In this document: positions 17,169-27,113 of the stretch, piece by piece
Position numbering within the stretch: the stretch's first letter is position 1
Layout of the letters: each line of letters opens with the position of its first letter
Origin: Fidelibacterota bacterium
GTDB lineage: Bacteria; Fidelibacterota; UBA2242; JAOZSR01
Direction of reading: 5' to 3'
Length of the DNA stretch: 64,000 nucleotides
Assembly (NCBI GenBank): GCA_029939575.1
Contig: JAOZSR010000004.1
Span: forward strand, 21,480-85,479
Made by a program: the position numbers and the translations under genes
The notes under the pieces: model-generated
Seen by the model: the letters and a program-made list of their open reading frames with translations, nothing else
Databases searched by the model: none
Told to the model about the DNA's origin: nothing

Positions 17169-18821
17169 CTATTTCTTTTTATCAGGCGCAATAAATTTAT
17201 TATATAAAGCCAGTCCCACAATAGTAGCAACTCCGATTAATGCAAAAATTAGCCAAAGTGTTTTGGGCTGATTCAAATTATCAACAAAATGAACATAAAG
17301 TTTTGAACCAACAACTGCACCTACCGAAGATCCAATTACACCATAAAGAAAAATATATCCCATAAATGTCGCCAGACGTTCTTTTGGAGCAGTTTGTCCT
17401 ACATAACTAATAAATTTTGGATGTGCTGACATTTCACCAATTGAAAAAAGTACAATACCCAGCATAAAAATCCAGATACTTGGACTGATAGCCAATATCG
17501 CCATTCCAACTGTTGCTATTCCAATACCAATTATCATTGTTGGAAGTGCTCTTGTTTTTTTCACAATGCCAGAAACAAAAAGTTGTAAAAGTATAATTGT
17601 ACCTGCATTTATAACTGTAACATGTTCAATATCAAAATGCCATTGATATGAAGAACCAAAGAATGCGAACACTTTATTTACAGCATTATCCAATTGGGCG
17701 GTATCAACATATTCGTTTACATACCATAATACAGAATCAAACATCTGGAAATATAGAACCCAAAAGCCTGAATAAATTACAATTAATAGTAAAAAATGAA
17801 AGAAATCAACAAATTTCTTTTCGTCAGTTGTTTCAATTTTGAATAATGAAAACACAGTAAAATATATTACAGAACTTACAATTCTCGCAAAAACAGTAAG
17901 TCCGGGTAATAACCAAATAACCAGAGCAGCAACAGCAAACAATCCAATTTGTACAGGTCTATTATTCATACTACTTCTGTTAACATACATTATTAAGTAA
18001 CTTCCAAAGACCAGTAACATTACAAATAAAATCAAGAAACTTCCTTTTGCTACAAATAAATAGATACCAAGAGCCAGGAAAATTGCAGAGATACTATAAA
18101 TAAGACCAGCTGATTTGGCAACTTTTTTGGCTTTAATAAACAGTAAAACTACCGGAGAGTAAATAATTTCAAAAGCATCTGCAAGGGTTTGCATCAAGTC
18201 TTTTTTAGGTTTGGAACTATCTTCATCATGTTTTGGGGGTTCCCTATAAATCAGGAAATTAGGAATTAACATTATACCTGTTCCAACAGCTGCTGCAATC
18301 ATGATCATTCTCCATGACGGATCCACACTTTTCAGAAAAGGAACCAGGAATAATGGGAATAAAAATGCACCTAAATTAATTGTCCAGTAAAAAATTCCAA
18401 AGCCAAGTGTTGAAGTTTCTTCATCTGTAACCCGGGCAATGGTACCGGAAATAATCGGTTTAAAAGTACCTGCACCTAAAGCCATTAAGCAAAGTGCTAA
18501 AAATAATGTAGAATAAGTTGACATTTGGCTGGAAACAAAATACCCTATACTCAACAATGTAAAGGCAACTGTTAAAGTTTTTCTATATCCAAATCTATCT
18601 GCCAAAGCACCGGATATGATTGGTAAAAAATATAATATTGGTTGAATTGTGCCCTTTATCAAACCAACACTTTCTTTTGCAAAACCGAGCTTTTCTGTCA
18701 TATAAACAGAAAGAATACTCATAACTCCATAGTAAGATCCTCTCTCAAAAAATTCAAATATTACAGCCATCCAATAGGTGGGTGAAAATTGTTTGATTAA
18801 TCCTTTTTTCTCTTCAGCCAT
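17169..18821 (-). CDS. POT/PTR2-family proton-dependent oligopeptide transporter
   Basis: 550 residues with 12-14 predicted membrane helices. The N-terminal F-E-F-F-E-R-G-S-Y-Y-G motif is the E-x-x-E-R proton-coupling signature of the POT branch of the major facilitator superfamily. G-A-L-A-D-R-F-G-Y-R-K and F-Y-W-T-I-N-L-G-A also fit. A hydrophilic loop near 200-215 and two additional helices in the middle are normal for bacterial POT proteins. It likely imports di- and tripeptides with protons, which fits the secreted M14 carboxypeptidase encoded 8 kb away. It is a single gene convergent with rnhA. Sequence alone does not give substrate detail. Confidence 0.85.
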   Translation of the reverse strand: MAEEKKGLIKQFSPTYWMAVIFEFFERGSYYGVMSILSVYMTEKLGFAKESVGLIKGTIQPILYFLPIISGALADRFGYRKTLTVAFTLLSIGYFVSSQMSTYSTLFLALCLMALGAGTFKPIISGTIARVTDEETSTLGFGIFYWTINLGAFLFPLFLVPFLKSVDPSWRMIMIAAAVGTGIMLIPNFLIYREPPKHDEDSSKPKKDLMQTLADAFEIIYSPVVLLFIKAKKVAKSAGLIYSISAIFLALGIYLFVAKGSFLILFVMLLVFGSYLIMYVNRSSMNNRPVQIGLFAVAALVIWLLPGLTVFARIVSSVIYFTVFSLFKIETTDEKKFVDFFHFLLLIVIYSGFWVLYFQMFDSVLWYVNEYVDTAQLDNAVNKVFAFFGSSYQWHFDIEHVTVINAGTIILLQLFVSGIVKKTRALPTMIIGIGIATVGMAILAISPSIWIFMLGIVLFSIGEMSAHPKFISYVGQTAPKERLATFMGYIFLYGVIGSSVGAVVGSKLYVHFVDNLNQPKTLWLIFALIGVATIVGLALYNKFIAPDKKK

Positions 18822-18942
18822 TTTTTTCCCTTATTTTTAAATAAATATTATCTTGTTCATCTTAAATCTTTGTTTCAATAAATTTATAGCATATTCAATT
18901 TGAGAGTTAATATTTTTTCACCTAATATCTATTAGTTAACAG

Positions 18943-19033
18943 CGGAGAGGAAGGGATTCGAACCCCCGATCCGACGCAAGTCAGATGCCGCATTTCGAGT
19001 GCGGTGCATTCAGCCAGGCTCTGCCACCTCTCC
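18943..19033 (-). tRNA. tRNA-Ser (anticodon CGA)
   Basis: 91 nt on the minus strand. The acceptor stem GGAGAGG/CCTCTCC is perfect with G as discriminator. The anticodon loop is CTCGAAA on a CCGCA/TGCGG stem, giving anticodon CGA (18997-18995). A long variable arm, as expected for a class II serine tRNA, precedes the T-arm with GTTCGAATC. CCA is not encoded. Confidence 0.97.
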
Positions 19034-19257
19034 AATAAACATTGAAATGTAGGAATTTTTTCGTTTTTTACAAAGCACGAAATCTTTACACCAAAATATT
19101 ATATCATTGATGAGCAATCTTCAAACCATTTTTGAACTTTTATTTTCATTTGCCGGAAACAGTCAGAAACCAGTATTTCATTTTTTTAAAAAAAGTAGTA
19201 TGTTAACTGGAAAATAAAGTAACAAAGTTAGGAACTATAAAAATTTGAGGAAAACAA

Positions 19258-20118
19258 TTGAATAGGGAAAAAACAGCATTAATACTCGAGGGTGGCGGAT
19301 TAAGAGGAGTTTATACTTCAGGAGTTTTACAATATTTAATGGAAAAAAATATATATTTCCCATATGTGATTGGTGTTTCAATGGGAGCATGTAATGGGGC
19401 GAATTATATTTCCAGGCAGACTGAAAGAAATAAAATCGTTAATATTTCTTTTGTTAATGATTCCAGATATTTGAGTTATATACGCCTATTTCTAAAAGGC
19501 GAATTGTTTGGAATGGATTTTATTTTTGATACAATACCAAACAAACTGGTGTCTTTTGATTATAAAACTTTTAAACAGAATCAGCAAAAATTTATAATAG
19601 TTGCAACTGATTGCATTTCCGGTGAGCCAATATATTTTGATAAAGCAGAAATTGGAGATGATTTTATGAAATTATTAAAAGCCTCATCTAGTTTGCCTTT
19701 TATCGCGAAACCAGTTAAATATAATGGTAAAATTTTAATGGACGGAGGCCTTTCAGACTCTGTGCCAATTCATAAAAGTTTAAAAGATGGCAATAAAAAA
19801 AATGTCTTAATATTAACTCAACCCAAAGGATATAGAAAAAAACAATCCAATTCATCAATATATGCAAAATTAAGATATCCGAAATTCAAAGGACTTATAA
19901 AAGCCCTCCAGACCAGAAGTCAAAGATACAATGAGACATTGGATTATATTGACGAACTGGAAAAAGAAGGAAAAGTTTTCATCATTCGTCCGGAATATTC
20001 CCTTAACCTTGGACGAGCAGAACGGAACAAACCTAACCTTTACGCAGCCTTTGATAAAGGTTATAAAGATATAGAGAGATGTTTTAAGGATTTATCTGAT
20101 TATTTAATAGTAACATAA
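19258..20118 (+). CDS. Patatin-like phospholipase (RssA/YjjU type)
   Basis: 286 residues. The oxyanion loop is G-G-G-L-R-G-V-Y (12-19), the nucleophile Ser41 lies in G-V-S-M-G, and the partner Asp162 is in M-D-G-G-L-S-D. This is the patatin Ser-Asp dyad with the spacing of bacterial YjjU-like proteins. It probably hydrolyses acyl chains of membrane lipids in the cytoplasm; no signal peptide or membrane segment is visible. The start is TTG with GAGG 7 nt upstream, since no in-frame ATG precedes the oxyanion loop. It stands alone between the tRNA and the deaminase fusion. Confidence 0.9.
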   Translation: MNREKTALILEGGGLRGVYTSGVLQYLMEKNIYFPYVIGVSMGACNGANYISRQTERNKIVNISFVNDSRYLSYIRLFLKGELFGMDFIFDTIPNKLVSFDYKTFKQNQQKFIIVATDCISGEPIYFDKAEIGDDFMKLLKASSSLPFIAKPVKYNGKILMDGGLSDSVPIHKSLKDGNKKNVLILTQPKGYRKKQSNSSIYAKLRYPKFKGLIKALQTRSQRYNETLDYIDELEKEGKVFIIRPEYSLNLGRAERNKPNLYAAFDKGYKDIERCFKDLSDYLIVT

Positions 20119-20243
20119 TCGAAAATTGTTAATCCTAAAATAATATTAAAAACTTGTTTCTTTATAAATAATTTATTCCTAAACTACCTTTTCGATTTTT
20201 ACATTGCTATTAAAATTACCTTAATAAAGGAGGATTTCTTATT

Positions 20244-22562
20244 ATGGGTTTTGACAAAATTGAAAAACAGTTCATGTTAGAATCAGGAACAAGTATTCAC
20301 AAAGCAAATATTCCTTATGTCATCGTCGACAACTTTCCACAATTAGGTTTATTAACTTCATTAAAATTTTTAAAATGGGTTTCAGAAAACCCTGAAGGTG
20401 TTATAAGTCTTCCAACAGGGAAAACACCGGAGTTTTTTATCAAATGGACACACCATATTTTGAATAATTGGGATTCAAAGAAAGTCTCTTCAATTTTCGA
20501 AAAATATGATGTAAACCTGCGAAAGAAACCCTCTCTGCGAGGGTTACATTTTGTCCAGATAGATGAATTTTATCCAATCGACTCCAGGCAAAAAAATAGT
20601 TTTTATGATTATGTTCAAAATTTTTATATAAAAGGTTTTGATCTTGATCCGGCACGGGGATTATTCATCAACAGTAACGAAATTGAACTATATCAAAAAA
20701 AGCCCGCCAGAGAAATTTTCCCTGATCATAAAGTAGATCTTTCCCTGAGATTCAAAGAATGCAAAACAAGAAAAGAAAAGGCCCAGCAGGAATCAATATT
20801 TATGATTGATAACTGGTGTGGTCAATTTGAAGAAAAAATTCGGAAACTTGGTGGTATAGGATTTTTCCTCGGGGGCATCGGCCCAGACGGACATATTGCA
20901 TTTAATGTCAGAGGCTCGGATTTTAATTCCACAACCAGGCTGACTGAAACAAACTTTGAAACCCAGGCCGCTGCTGCAACTGATCTGGGAGGAATTGAAA
21001 TCTCTCGCAACCGGTTGGTTATTACAATTGGATTAGCGACTATTACCTATAACCCGGAAGTCCTGGCTATTATCATAGCAGCCGGAGAAGCTAAAGCATC
21101 CATAGTCAAGGCATCAATAGAAAACGAACCGGTGAATCTATATCCCGCTTCATGCTTGCAAAAAATTCCTAACAGTAGATTTTACCTGACTTCAGGGGCT
21201 GCTACTCAACTAACAGACTACAAAAGCAATTGGTTATCAAAAGATAAATGGACTCCGGAAAAAACCAAATATGCCATAATAGAATTGTGTAAAAAATCAG
21301 ATACTTTCGGAGACAAATTAACTTTAGAGCAGATGAAAAATGATCCTTTTTGCAGCCAGATTCCAGGATTAAACAAAAATACAGCCAAAGATGTTATTCA
21401 GGATATTACAAAAAAGATAACCTCAAAAGTCAATCCGATTGACGATCAGGTATTTTTGCATACCGGACCTCATCATGATGATATTATGCTGGGTTACCTA
21501 CCTTACATTATTGAATTAACAAAAACACCCCGCCATAAACATCACTTTTCTGTTTTAACCTCAGGATTTACATCAGTAACTAATCAATTCCTAAAAACAA
21601 TCCTGGAAAAAACCAAATACTTTATAAATAATGGGCAGATCCAGATGATAAAATACCCTGACTTTTTTAATCTGGGATATAGATTCAAATGGGATAAAGA
21701 CATTTATCATTATCTGGTCAAAGTAGCTGCCAATGATGAACTTGGACAGGAACGTGGAGTAAGCCATCGTATAGTCAGAGCTCTTGTAGATATTTATTCC
21801 ATTAACGATGAAAAGCAATTACTTGCTACAATAAATGAAATACTGGCTACAATTATTAGTAGCTATGATGGCGAAAAGAATCCTCCGAAAATCCAAAAAC
21901 TAAAAGGTATGATCCGGGAATTTGAAGAGGAACTTGTCTGGGCTCATTTTGGTGTACAGGTTAAAAATGTCTCACATTTGAGACTTGGCTTTTATACCGG
22001 TGACATTTTTACAGAACAACCTGATCGCTCAAGAGATGTTAAGCCGATTTTGGAATTAATGAAACAAGTGAATCCCGGTGTTATTACCCTGGCTCTTGAT
22101 CCTGAAGGCAGTGGACCTGATACTCACTATAAAGTATTGCAGGCAATTGCCGAAGCCCTGAGACTATGGAAAAAAGAAAAAGATATTTCAAATATCAAAA
22201 TTTGGGGATACAGAAATGTGTGGTACCGTTTTCATCCATCTGAAGCTGATATTATTGTGCCGGTTTCATTAAATGGAATGGCTATCCTCAGAGAATCCTT
22301 TTTAAAATGTTATTTAAGCCAAAAATCCGCTTCTTTCCCCAGTTATGAATTGGACGGAACTTTTAATGACCTGTCTCAAAAAATCTGGTGCAATCAATTA
22401 CATGACCTTCAATTATTATTAGGTAAAAACTATTTTTATGAGAATGATCATCCTCAAATACGCGCTGCTCACGGAATTGTTCTCATGCGAGAATTAAGCG
22501 TAGATGAATTCCTGAAACAAGCCAGGAGACTAGAAAAATCAACAGAAGGAGCAGAAATATAA
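20244..22562 (+). CDS. Glucosamine-6-phosphate deaminase-like protein fused to a PIG-L/LmbE deacetylase domain
   Basis: 772 residues. The N-terminal half (about 25-320) is a NagB/sugar-phosphate isomerase fold with S-L-P-T-G-K-T-P, Q-I-D-E-F-Y-P and G-G-I-G-P-D-G-H-I-A-F-N, matching the deaminase active-site loops. The C-terminal half (about 400-750) is a PIG-L/LmbE-type domain with P409-H-H-D-D413, a variant of the metal-binding P-H-P-D-D motif. Such two-domain proteins are known in Bacteroidota-related bacteria annotated as NagB. The combination suggests sequential removal of an N-acetyl group and of the amino group from an aminosugar phosphate, but the real substrate is unknown. ATG follows AAGGAGG by 10 nt, and a strong terminator follows the stop. 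Confidence 0.85.
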   Translation: MGFDKIEKQFMLESGTSIHKANIPYVIVDNFPQLGLLTSLKFLKWVSENPEGVISLPTGKTPEFFIKWTHHILNNWDSKKVSSIFEKYDVNLRKKPSLRGLHFVQIDEFYPIDSRQKNSFYDYVQNFYIKGFDLDPARGLFINSNEIELYQKKPAREIFPDHKVDLSLRFKECKTRKEKAQQESIFMIDNWCGQFEEKIRKLGGIGFFLGGIGPDGHIAFNVRGSDFNSTTRLTETNFETQAAAATDLGGIEISRNRLVITIGLATITYNPEVLAIIIAAGEAKASIVKASIENEPVNLYPASCLQKIPNSRFYLTSGAATQLTDYKSNWLSKDKWTPEKTKYAIIELCKKSDTFGDKLTLEQMKNDPFCSQIPGLNKNTAKDVIQDITKKITSKVNPIDDQVFLHTGPHHDDIMLGYLPYIIELTKTPRHKHHFSVLTSGFTSVTNQFLKTILEKTKYFINNGQIQMIKYPDFFNLGYRFKWDKDIYHYLVKVAANDELGQERGVSHRIVRALVDIYSINDEKQLLATINEILATIISSYDGEKNPPKIQKLKGMIREFEEELVWAHFGVQVKNVSHLRLGFYTGDIFTEQPDRSRDVKPILELMKQVNPGVITLALDPEGSGPDTHYKVLQAIAEALRLWKKEKDISNIKIWGYRNVWYRFHPSEADIIVPVSLNGMAILRESFLKCYLSQKSASFPSYELDGTFNDLSQKIWCNQLHDLQLLLGKNYFYENDHPQIRAAHGIVLMRELSVDEFLKQARRLEKSTEGAEI

Positions 22563-22612
22563 CCTGATATGTATATTGTCTTACAGATCAGATAAATTTT
22601 TTGGAAATTTAA

Positions 22613-22649
22613 AAAAAAAGCCGTTACAAAATATGTAACGGCTTTTTTT
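22613..22649. terminator. Rho-independent terminator, bidirectional
   Basis: A 16-bp perfect stem (arms at 22613-22628 and 22634-22649, core agccgttaca) with the 5-nt loop aaata and A/T tails on both sides. It lies between the convergent NagB fusion and the T9SS repeat protein and can terminate both transcripts. Confidence 0.92.
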
Positions 22650-22665
22650 TACTTTGTTATTATAC

Positions 22666-25600
22666 TTATCGAATGAGAACCATTTTTTTGGTCATTTTAT
22701 AATTTTCTGTCACAATTGTATAAATATAAATTCCACTACTTACCTGAGAACCGGAATTATCTGTAGCATCCCAGTTCAGAATATGATATCCGGCATTAAA
22801 GTTATCATTCGTCAGTTCCCGAATAAAATATCCATTCAGATTGTAAATAAAAACTTGAACCCGTGCATCTTCCGGTAATCCAAATTTTATAACAGTTGTA
22901 GGATTAAAGGGGTTTGGATAATTTTGAGCCAAACTATATTCATCAGGAACAGTATGTTCAGGAGTAATGGAAACCGGTGAAGCACTGACCTCCTGGGAAG
23001 AATTACTTGCATTGCCATTAAAATCAACTGACTTGATGATATAATAATAGGACTCATTGGATTGAACAGAATTATCAATATAACTTGTATCAATAGTCAC
23101 TGCAAAAGGTTCTGTAATTTGAAAACCCGATGAAGTTCCACGATAAATTTCATAATAATCAAAATCCTCATCATCAATATGCTTCCAACTCAGAGTAATA
23201 TCTGTTTCTCCGGCATCAGCCCGAAAATTTAACGGTGCATGTGGATGGAGATTATCAATAGAATAGCCGGAAACAGGATCAGAATAGAGAATAAAATCAG
23301 GCATATTAGTGTGTGCTACAACTATAAAATCTGACCAAAAATTTTCTTCCGGCCCGGTATAGGCATTAGAATCAATTAATGTTGGAGAAACATAGGAATA
23401 TGGTCCATATCCAATAAAGGGAACTGTTGCAATAAAATCCCACAATTCATCATGAACATTTCTCCAGATACTATATTCCTTAAAGTTGCCCCACTCCAGG
23501 TATCCACTTTGCCAGACTATTCTAACCTGTTTACCCTGATCATTTGGAACATCTTTTACAATAACAATATTCGGTGGTACTGCCTCACCCATTTCTTTTC
23601 TCAAATTAAATTCCAGATAAACTTCTTCGTCTTCAACCCACATTGAATCAGAAGCACTCCATTCATATTGATCAGCTCCGGCATAAATCTGGTAAAGACC
23701 ATTGGGTACTCCAATATTAAAATATCCGTTAAAATCTGTCCCAGCGTAATACCATTCACCGGTCTCAAGATTTTCAACATCGATCCAGGCGTTGGGAATA
23801 GGATTCCCGGAATTTTCATCATAAACAAATCCATATAATGTTGCACCGAATTTTTCCATAGGAACGGGAACTGCTACTGTATCATTTTCCACAACTATAT
23901 TCTCTTTAAAAAAGGTAATATAATTTTCAGCTTCTACTCTCATTATATATACACCGTTTGGAACTCCGAAAGAATAAAATCCGTTAGGCCCGGTAAATTG
24001 ATGAAATCCTGTAGAATCTTCTATATTACCGATAAATACAGAAGCACCACCAATCGGGGAGTTGCTATTTTCCTCAAAAACTCTACCGGCAATAAAACCT
24101 TCAATATTTAATTTTTCCAGATAATAATCTCTGGTAACAGTCTCGTTATCAACATATATACTATCAATTTGCATTAAATATTCTTCAGCAGCTATTTCAA
24201 CCAGATAAAATCCATTTGGCAGGTCAAAATAGAAATTCCCACTATCGTCAGTTATCTGGAAAAAATCAAATTCCCAGTTATGGACATGCACTCCTGCCCA
24301 TGGTAAAGGAAAATATTCCTTATTTACATTTTCACCATATACTGTACCCTTAAATACAGCATCTGATTCTATTGAATTCAGACAAAAGTTTTCCTCTATT
24401 TCATTTTGTTGAACCTCGACTTGTCGCCATTCAGAATTATAACCATCCCGATGAACGCTCATTCCGTAGTGACCCTCCGGTACATCAATCCAATAATATC
24501 CATCTTCATCAGTATATGTATTATTCCAGAATAAATTATTCCCAATATTTACTTCCGCATCTTCGATTGGAAAACCAGTTATGCAGTTAGTAATATATCC
24601 ATACACGGCACCATCCAAAATTATAGGATCCATAATAACATCAAAATGAATTAAGGATCCGGAAATTAATAGGGTATCTCCCCATGAATGAGAATATCCC
24701 GGGCCGTTATAATGAATTTCATACATGCCATCAGGAAGATATAAAATATATTCTCCAGTTTCATAATCCGGCCAGGTAGAATAATGGTCTTGAGTTTCCA
24801 TATTTCTGGCCATCATACCAACATTCTCGTAAAGAGTATCACCACTAACTCCATCTATAAATGCTCCGTATAGTCCACCCTCTACTGTAATTAAATTAAT
24901 ATCAATACCAGTTGCTCCTGCCGGAATATTATGAAGCTCTGTCTCCAAAATAGTGCCGGGAGGCTTATCCCATACATTAATCCCATAGCCACCATCTTCC
25001 TCAGACTCATCAGCTTTCACATGCAATTCATAATATCCAGATTCATCAGATTCGCTCTGAGTCCAGCCATAATTTTCCTGATTTTCACCCCATCTTTCAT
25101 GCCATGCATCTATTGTTATCCAGGGTGCAGGAACACCATTTAAGTAAACATTACCAGAGATTGTTGCATCTGTTTCAAATAGATTAAACTCAACATAAAT
25201 CGAGTCATTTGGCTCTACTACAACCCATTTATCTTGATTCGGTAACATATAATCTGGAATAACTGTTTCGTTTATAAAATTCATCCTGTATTCTCCGGGT
25301 GGTACAGGAATAGAAAAATGACCGCTTGCATCGGAATAATAATTATTATGAGAAAAATCATTAACACACACACCAATACCTTCAATCGGATTTCCTTCAT
25401 CATCGAAAACATAACCATATATTGCCGAATTTAATTCATTATAGATAAAATCATAACCAGTCATATCACCATTTACCCAAATTTCATAATCAGATGGATC
25501 TCCGACTAATCCATTGGTAACTTGCAAATAATCCTGCGACATTACCTGATATTCAATACCGGAATTATTTACAGGAGAAGGTACGTTAATGAAATAATTC

Positions 25601-26868
25601 CCATCTGAATCAGTAAAATCAATCCATATTTCTCCAGGACCGTCATCATCTCTTAAAGTATCATAATTCATAGCAAAAGCTATGACAATTATTCCTTGGA
25701 TAGGTTCATTATCAATTCCATTTATTGCCTGCCCGGAAATTGAGAATTCTGATTGAAGATTATTCCAATAAAGATGCGTTGCTTCACATCCTGAATAAGA
25801 ACATACTTCATAGATCATACTTCCATGAAGTCTGTTCATCCCTTCACTTTCATCATCTAAAACAAATGTGTAGCTTCCGGAAGCCGGATCCTGATCATTT
25901 TCATCATTATCAGATAACCCCATATAGTCGATAAAATAATCACTATCATCTAACATTCCATCTTCATTTACATCCCAATAAAAATTAAAATCTAACTCTG
26001 AAATTCCATCAGGAAAATTAAAAGTAAATTCAGGTTGATCTCCTACGGTAATAGTATCAGAAACTTCTCCATTAACCAGGAAATTATAATCAACCGGCAC
26101 AGAACCACCACTAAAATCGGTTGTACCATTTGGCTGATATTTATAATTAAATTCGAACCATGTATCGTTCCAGCCACTACTGGCCTCTGTAACTTCCAAC
26201 ACTACATAGCAATTGGTTGTGCGGGTATAAACCACCCAGATATTTCCTGGCGCCAGAGGCTGACCATTATTACCACCATTCCAATCCCAGGATATATCAG
26301 TCCAGACAATTGACGTATCGTAAATTGACGGTACTTCATTAATCATATCCAATGAACTGTCAACGGAGAGATAATAAAGCATACTGGGATCAACAAAAAA
26401 TGGATTGCCCTCATTACCAAAATTTACACCTTCATTACTGGTAACCATTACATCCATTCCCAGAGTATCATCACTATTTTCCCCGGTTTCAAAATGATAA
26501 TAAACAGAATCGGGGTAACCCAGATTCATTCTTCCAGTGTTATAAAAAATGGATTTAGATTTTTGATAATTCTGATCAGGACGGGAACCACTAAATAGAT
26601 TATCATTTTTATTTCTTTTGTACATATCCGGTTTATTACCAGCCATTTTCAGTTGTTTCAGTATATTCCGTTGTTTTAATAATTCAAATTTCGGATTTGC
26701 TTTTTGCATTTCCTTGATTTCAAAATTTTCTAATGTTTGCTTCTGATAGTTTGAAGCACCGGTTTTAAATAATTCAGGATTTGCCTGCTGAGCAAAACAA
26801 ACTGCTGTGAACATTACAAAAATTGCCACGACAAAAATTTGTAATTTTAAATTATTGCCTTTCTTCAT
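22666..26868 (-). CDS. Very large secreted protein with carboxypeptidase-regulatory-like repeats, Fn3 domain and T9SS sorting tail
   Basis: 1400 residues with an N-terminal signal peptide ending near V-C-F-A-Q. A domain of about 300 residues of unknown type comes first. About eight carboxypeptidase-regulatory-like (CarboxypepD_reg) beta-sandwich repeats follow, roughly 385-1130, each with a G-x-V/I-x(5-12)-P-I-x-G/N-A start and a D-x-x-G-x-Y/F-x-I/F-x-V-P-x-G-x-Y middle. One fibronectin-III-like domain lies near 1220-1310. The C-terminal 85 residues are a type A T9SS sorting domain with Q-N-Y-P-N-P-F-N-P-T-T and a final K-K-M-V-L-I-R. The protein is thus exported by Sec, crosses the outer membrane through T9SS and is attached to the cell surface or released. 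Its function is unknown; the acidic, aromatic-rich repeats suggest adhesion or polymer binding. It has its own AAGGAGA ribosome site. Confidence 0.85.
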   Translation of the reverse strand: MKKGNNLKLQIFVVAIFVMFTAVCFAQQANPELFKTGASNYQKQTLENFEIKEMQKANPKFELLKQRNILKQLKMAGNKPDMYKRNKNDNLFSGSRPDQNYQKSKSIFYNTGRMNLGYPDSVYYHFETGENSDDTLGMDVMVTSNEGVNFGNEGNPFFVDPSMLYYLSVDSSLDMINEVPSIYDTSIVWTDISWDWNGGNNGQPLAPGNIWVVYTRTTNCYVVLEVTEASSGWNDTWFEFNYKYQPNGTTDFSGGSVPVDYNFLVNGEVSDTITVGDQPEFTFNFPDGISELDFNFYWDVNEDGMLDDSDYFIDYMGLSDNDENDQDPASGSYTFVLDDESEGMNRLHGSMIYEVCSYSGCEATHLYWNNLQSEFSISGQAINGIDNEPIQGIIVIAFAMNYDTLRDDDGPGEIWIDFTDSDGNYFINVPSPVNNSGIEYQVMSQDYLQVTNGLVGDPSDYEIWVNGDMTGYDFIYNELNSAIYGYVFDDEGNPIEGIGVCVNDFSHNNYYSDASGHFSIPVPPGEYRMNFINETVIPDYMLPNQDKWVVVEPNDSIYVEFNLFETDATISGNVYLNGVPAPWITIDAWHERWGENQENYGWTQSESDESGYYELHVKADESEEDGGYGINVWDKPPGTILETELHNIPAGATGIDINLITVEGGLYGAFIDGVSGDTLYENVGMMARNMETQDHYSTWPDYETGEYILYLPDGMYEIHYNGPGYSHSWGDTLLISGSLIHFDVIMDPIILDGAVYGYITNCITGFPIEDAEVNIGNNLFWNNTYTDEDGYYWIDVPEGHYGMSVHRDGYNSEWRQVEVQQNEIEENFCLNSIESDAVFKGTVYGENVNKEYFPLPWAGVHVHNWEFDFFQITDDSGNFYFDLPNGFYLVEIAAEEYLMQIDSIYVDNETVTRDYYLEKLNIEGFIAGRVFEENSNSPIGGASVFIGNIEDSTGFHQFTGPNGFYSFGVPNGVYIMRVEAENYITFFKENIVVENDTVAVPVPMEKFGATLYGFVYDENSGNPIPNAWIDVENLETGEWYYAGTDFNGYFNIGVPNGLYQIYAGADQYEWSASDSMWVEDEEVYLEFNLRKEMGEAVPPNIVIVKDVPNDQGKQVRIVWQSGYLEWGNFKEYSIWRNVHDELWDFIATVPFIGYGPYSYVSPTLIDSNAYTGPEENFWSDFIVVAHTNMPDFILYSDPVSGYSIDNLHPHAPLNFRADAGETDITLSWKHIDDEDFDYYEIYRGTSSGFQITEPFAVTIDTSYIDNSVQSNESYYYIIKSVDFNGNASNSSQEVSASPVSITPEHTVPDEYSLAQNYPNPFNPTTVIKFGLPEDARVQVFIYNLNGYFIRELTNDNFNAGYHILNWDATDNSGSQVSSGIYIYTIVTENYKMTKKMVLIR

Positions 26869-27113
26869 AATAATCTCCTTTTTTATTTACTATTGAAACT
26901 AAAAAAATTTTATAAATAAAACAGTGACCTTTAACACATATGAAAGAAATCATAATCTGTAAGTAAAATTTTATATCAACCATTATAATCGATTAAAATG
27001 AAGAATTAAGGACTTTTGACAGAGCCTATAATCAGAACCTGTTAATAATTATTTTATTATAACACTTAACATCCTGTTTTATTTACAAAATCTCAGGAAT
27101 ATTAGAATTAAAT

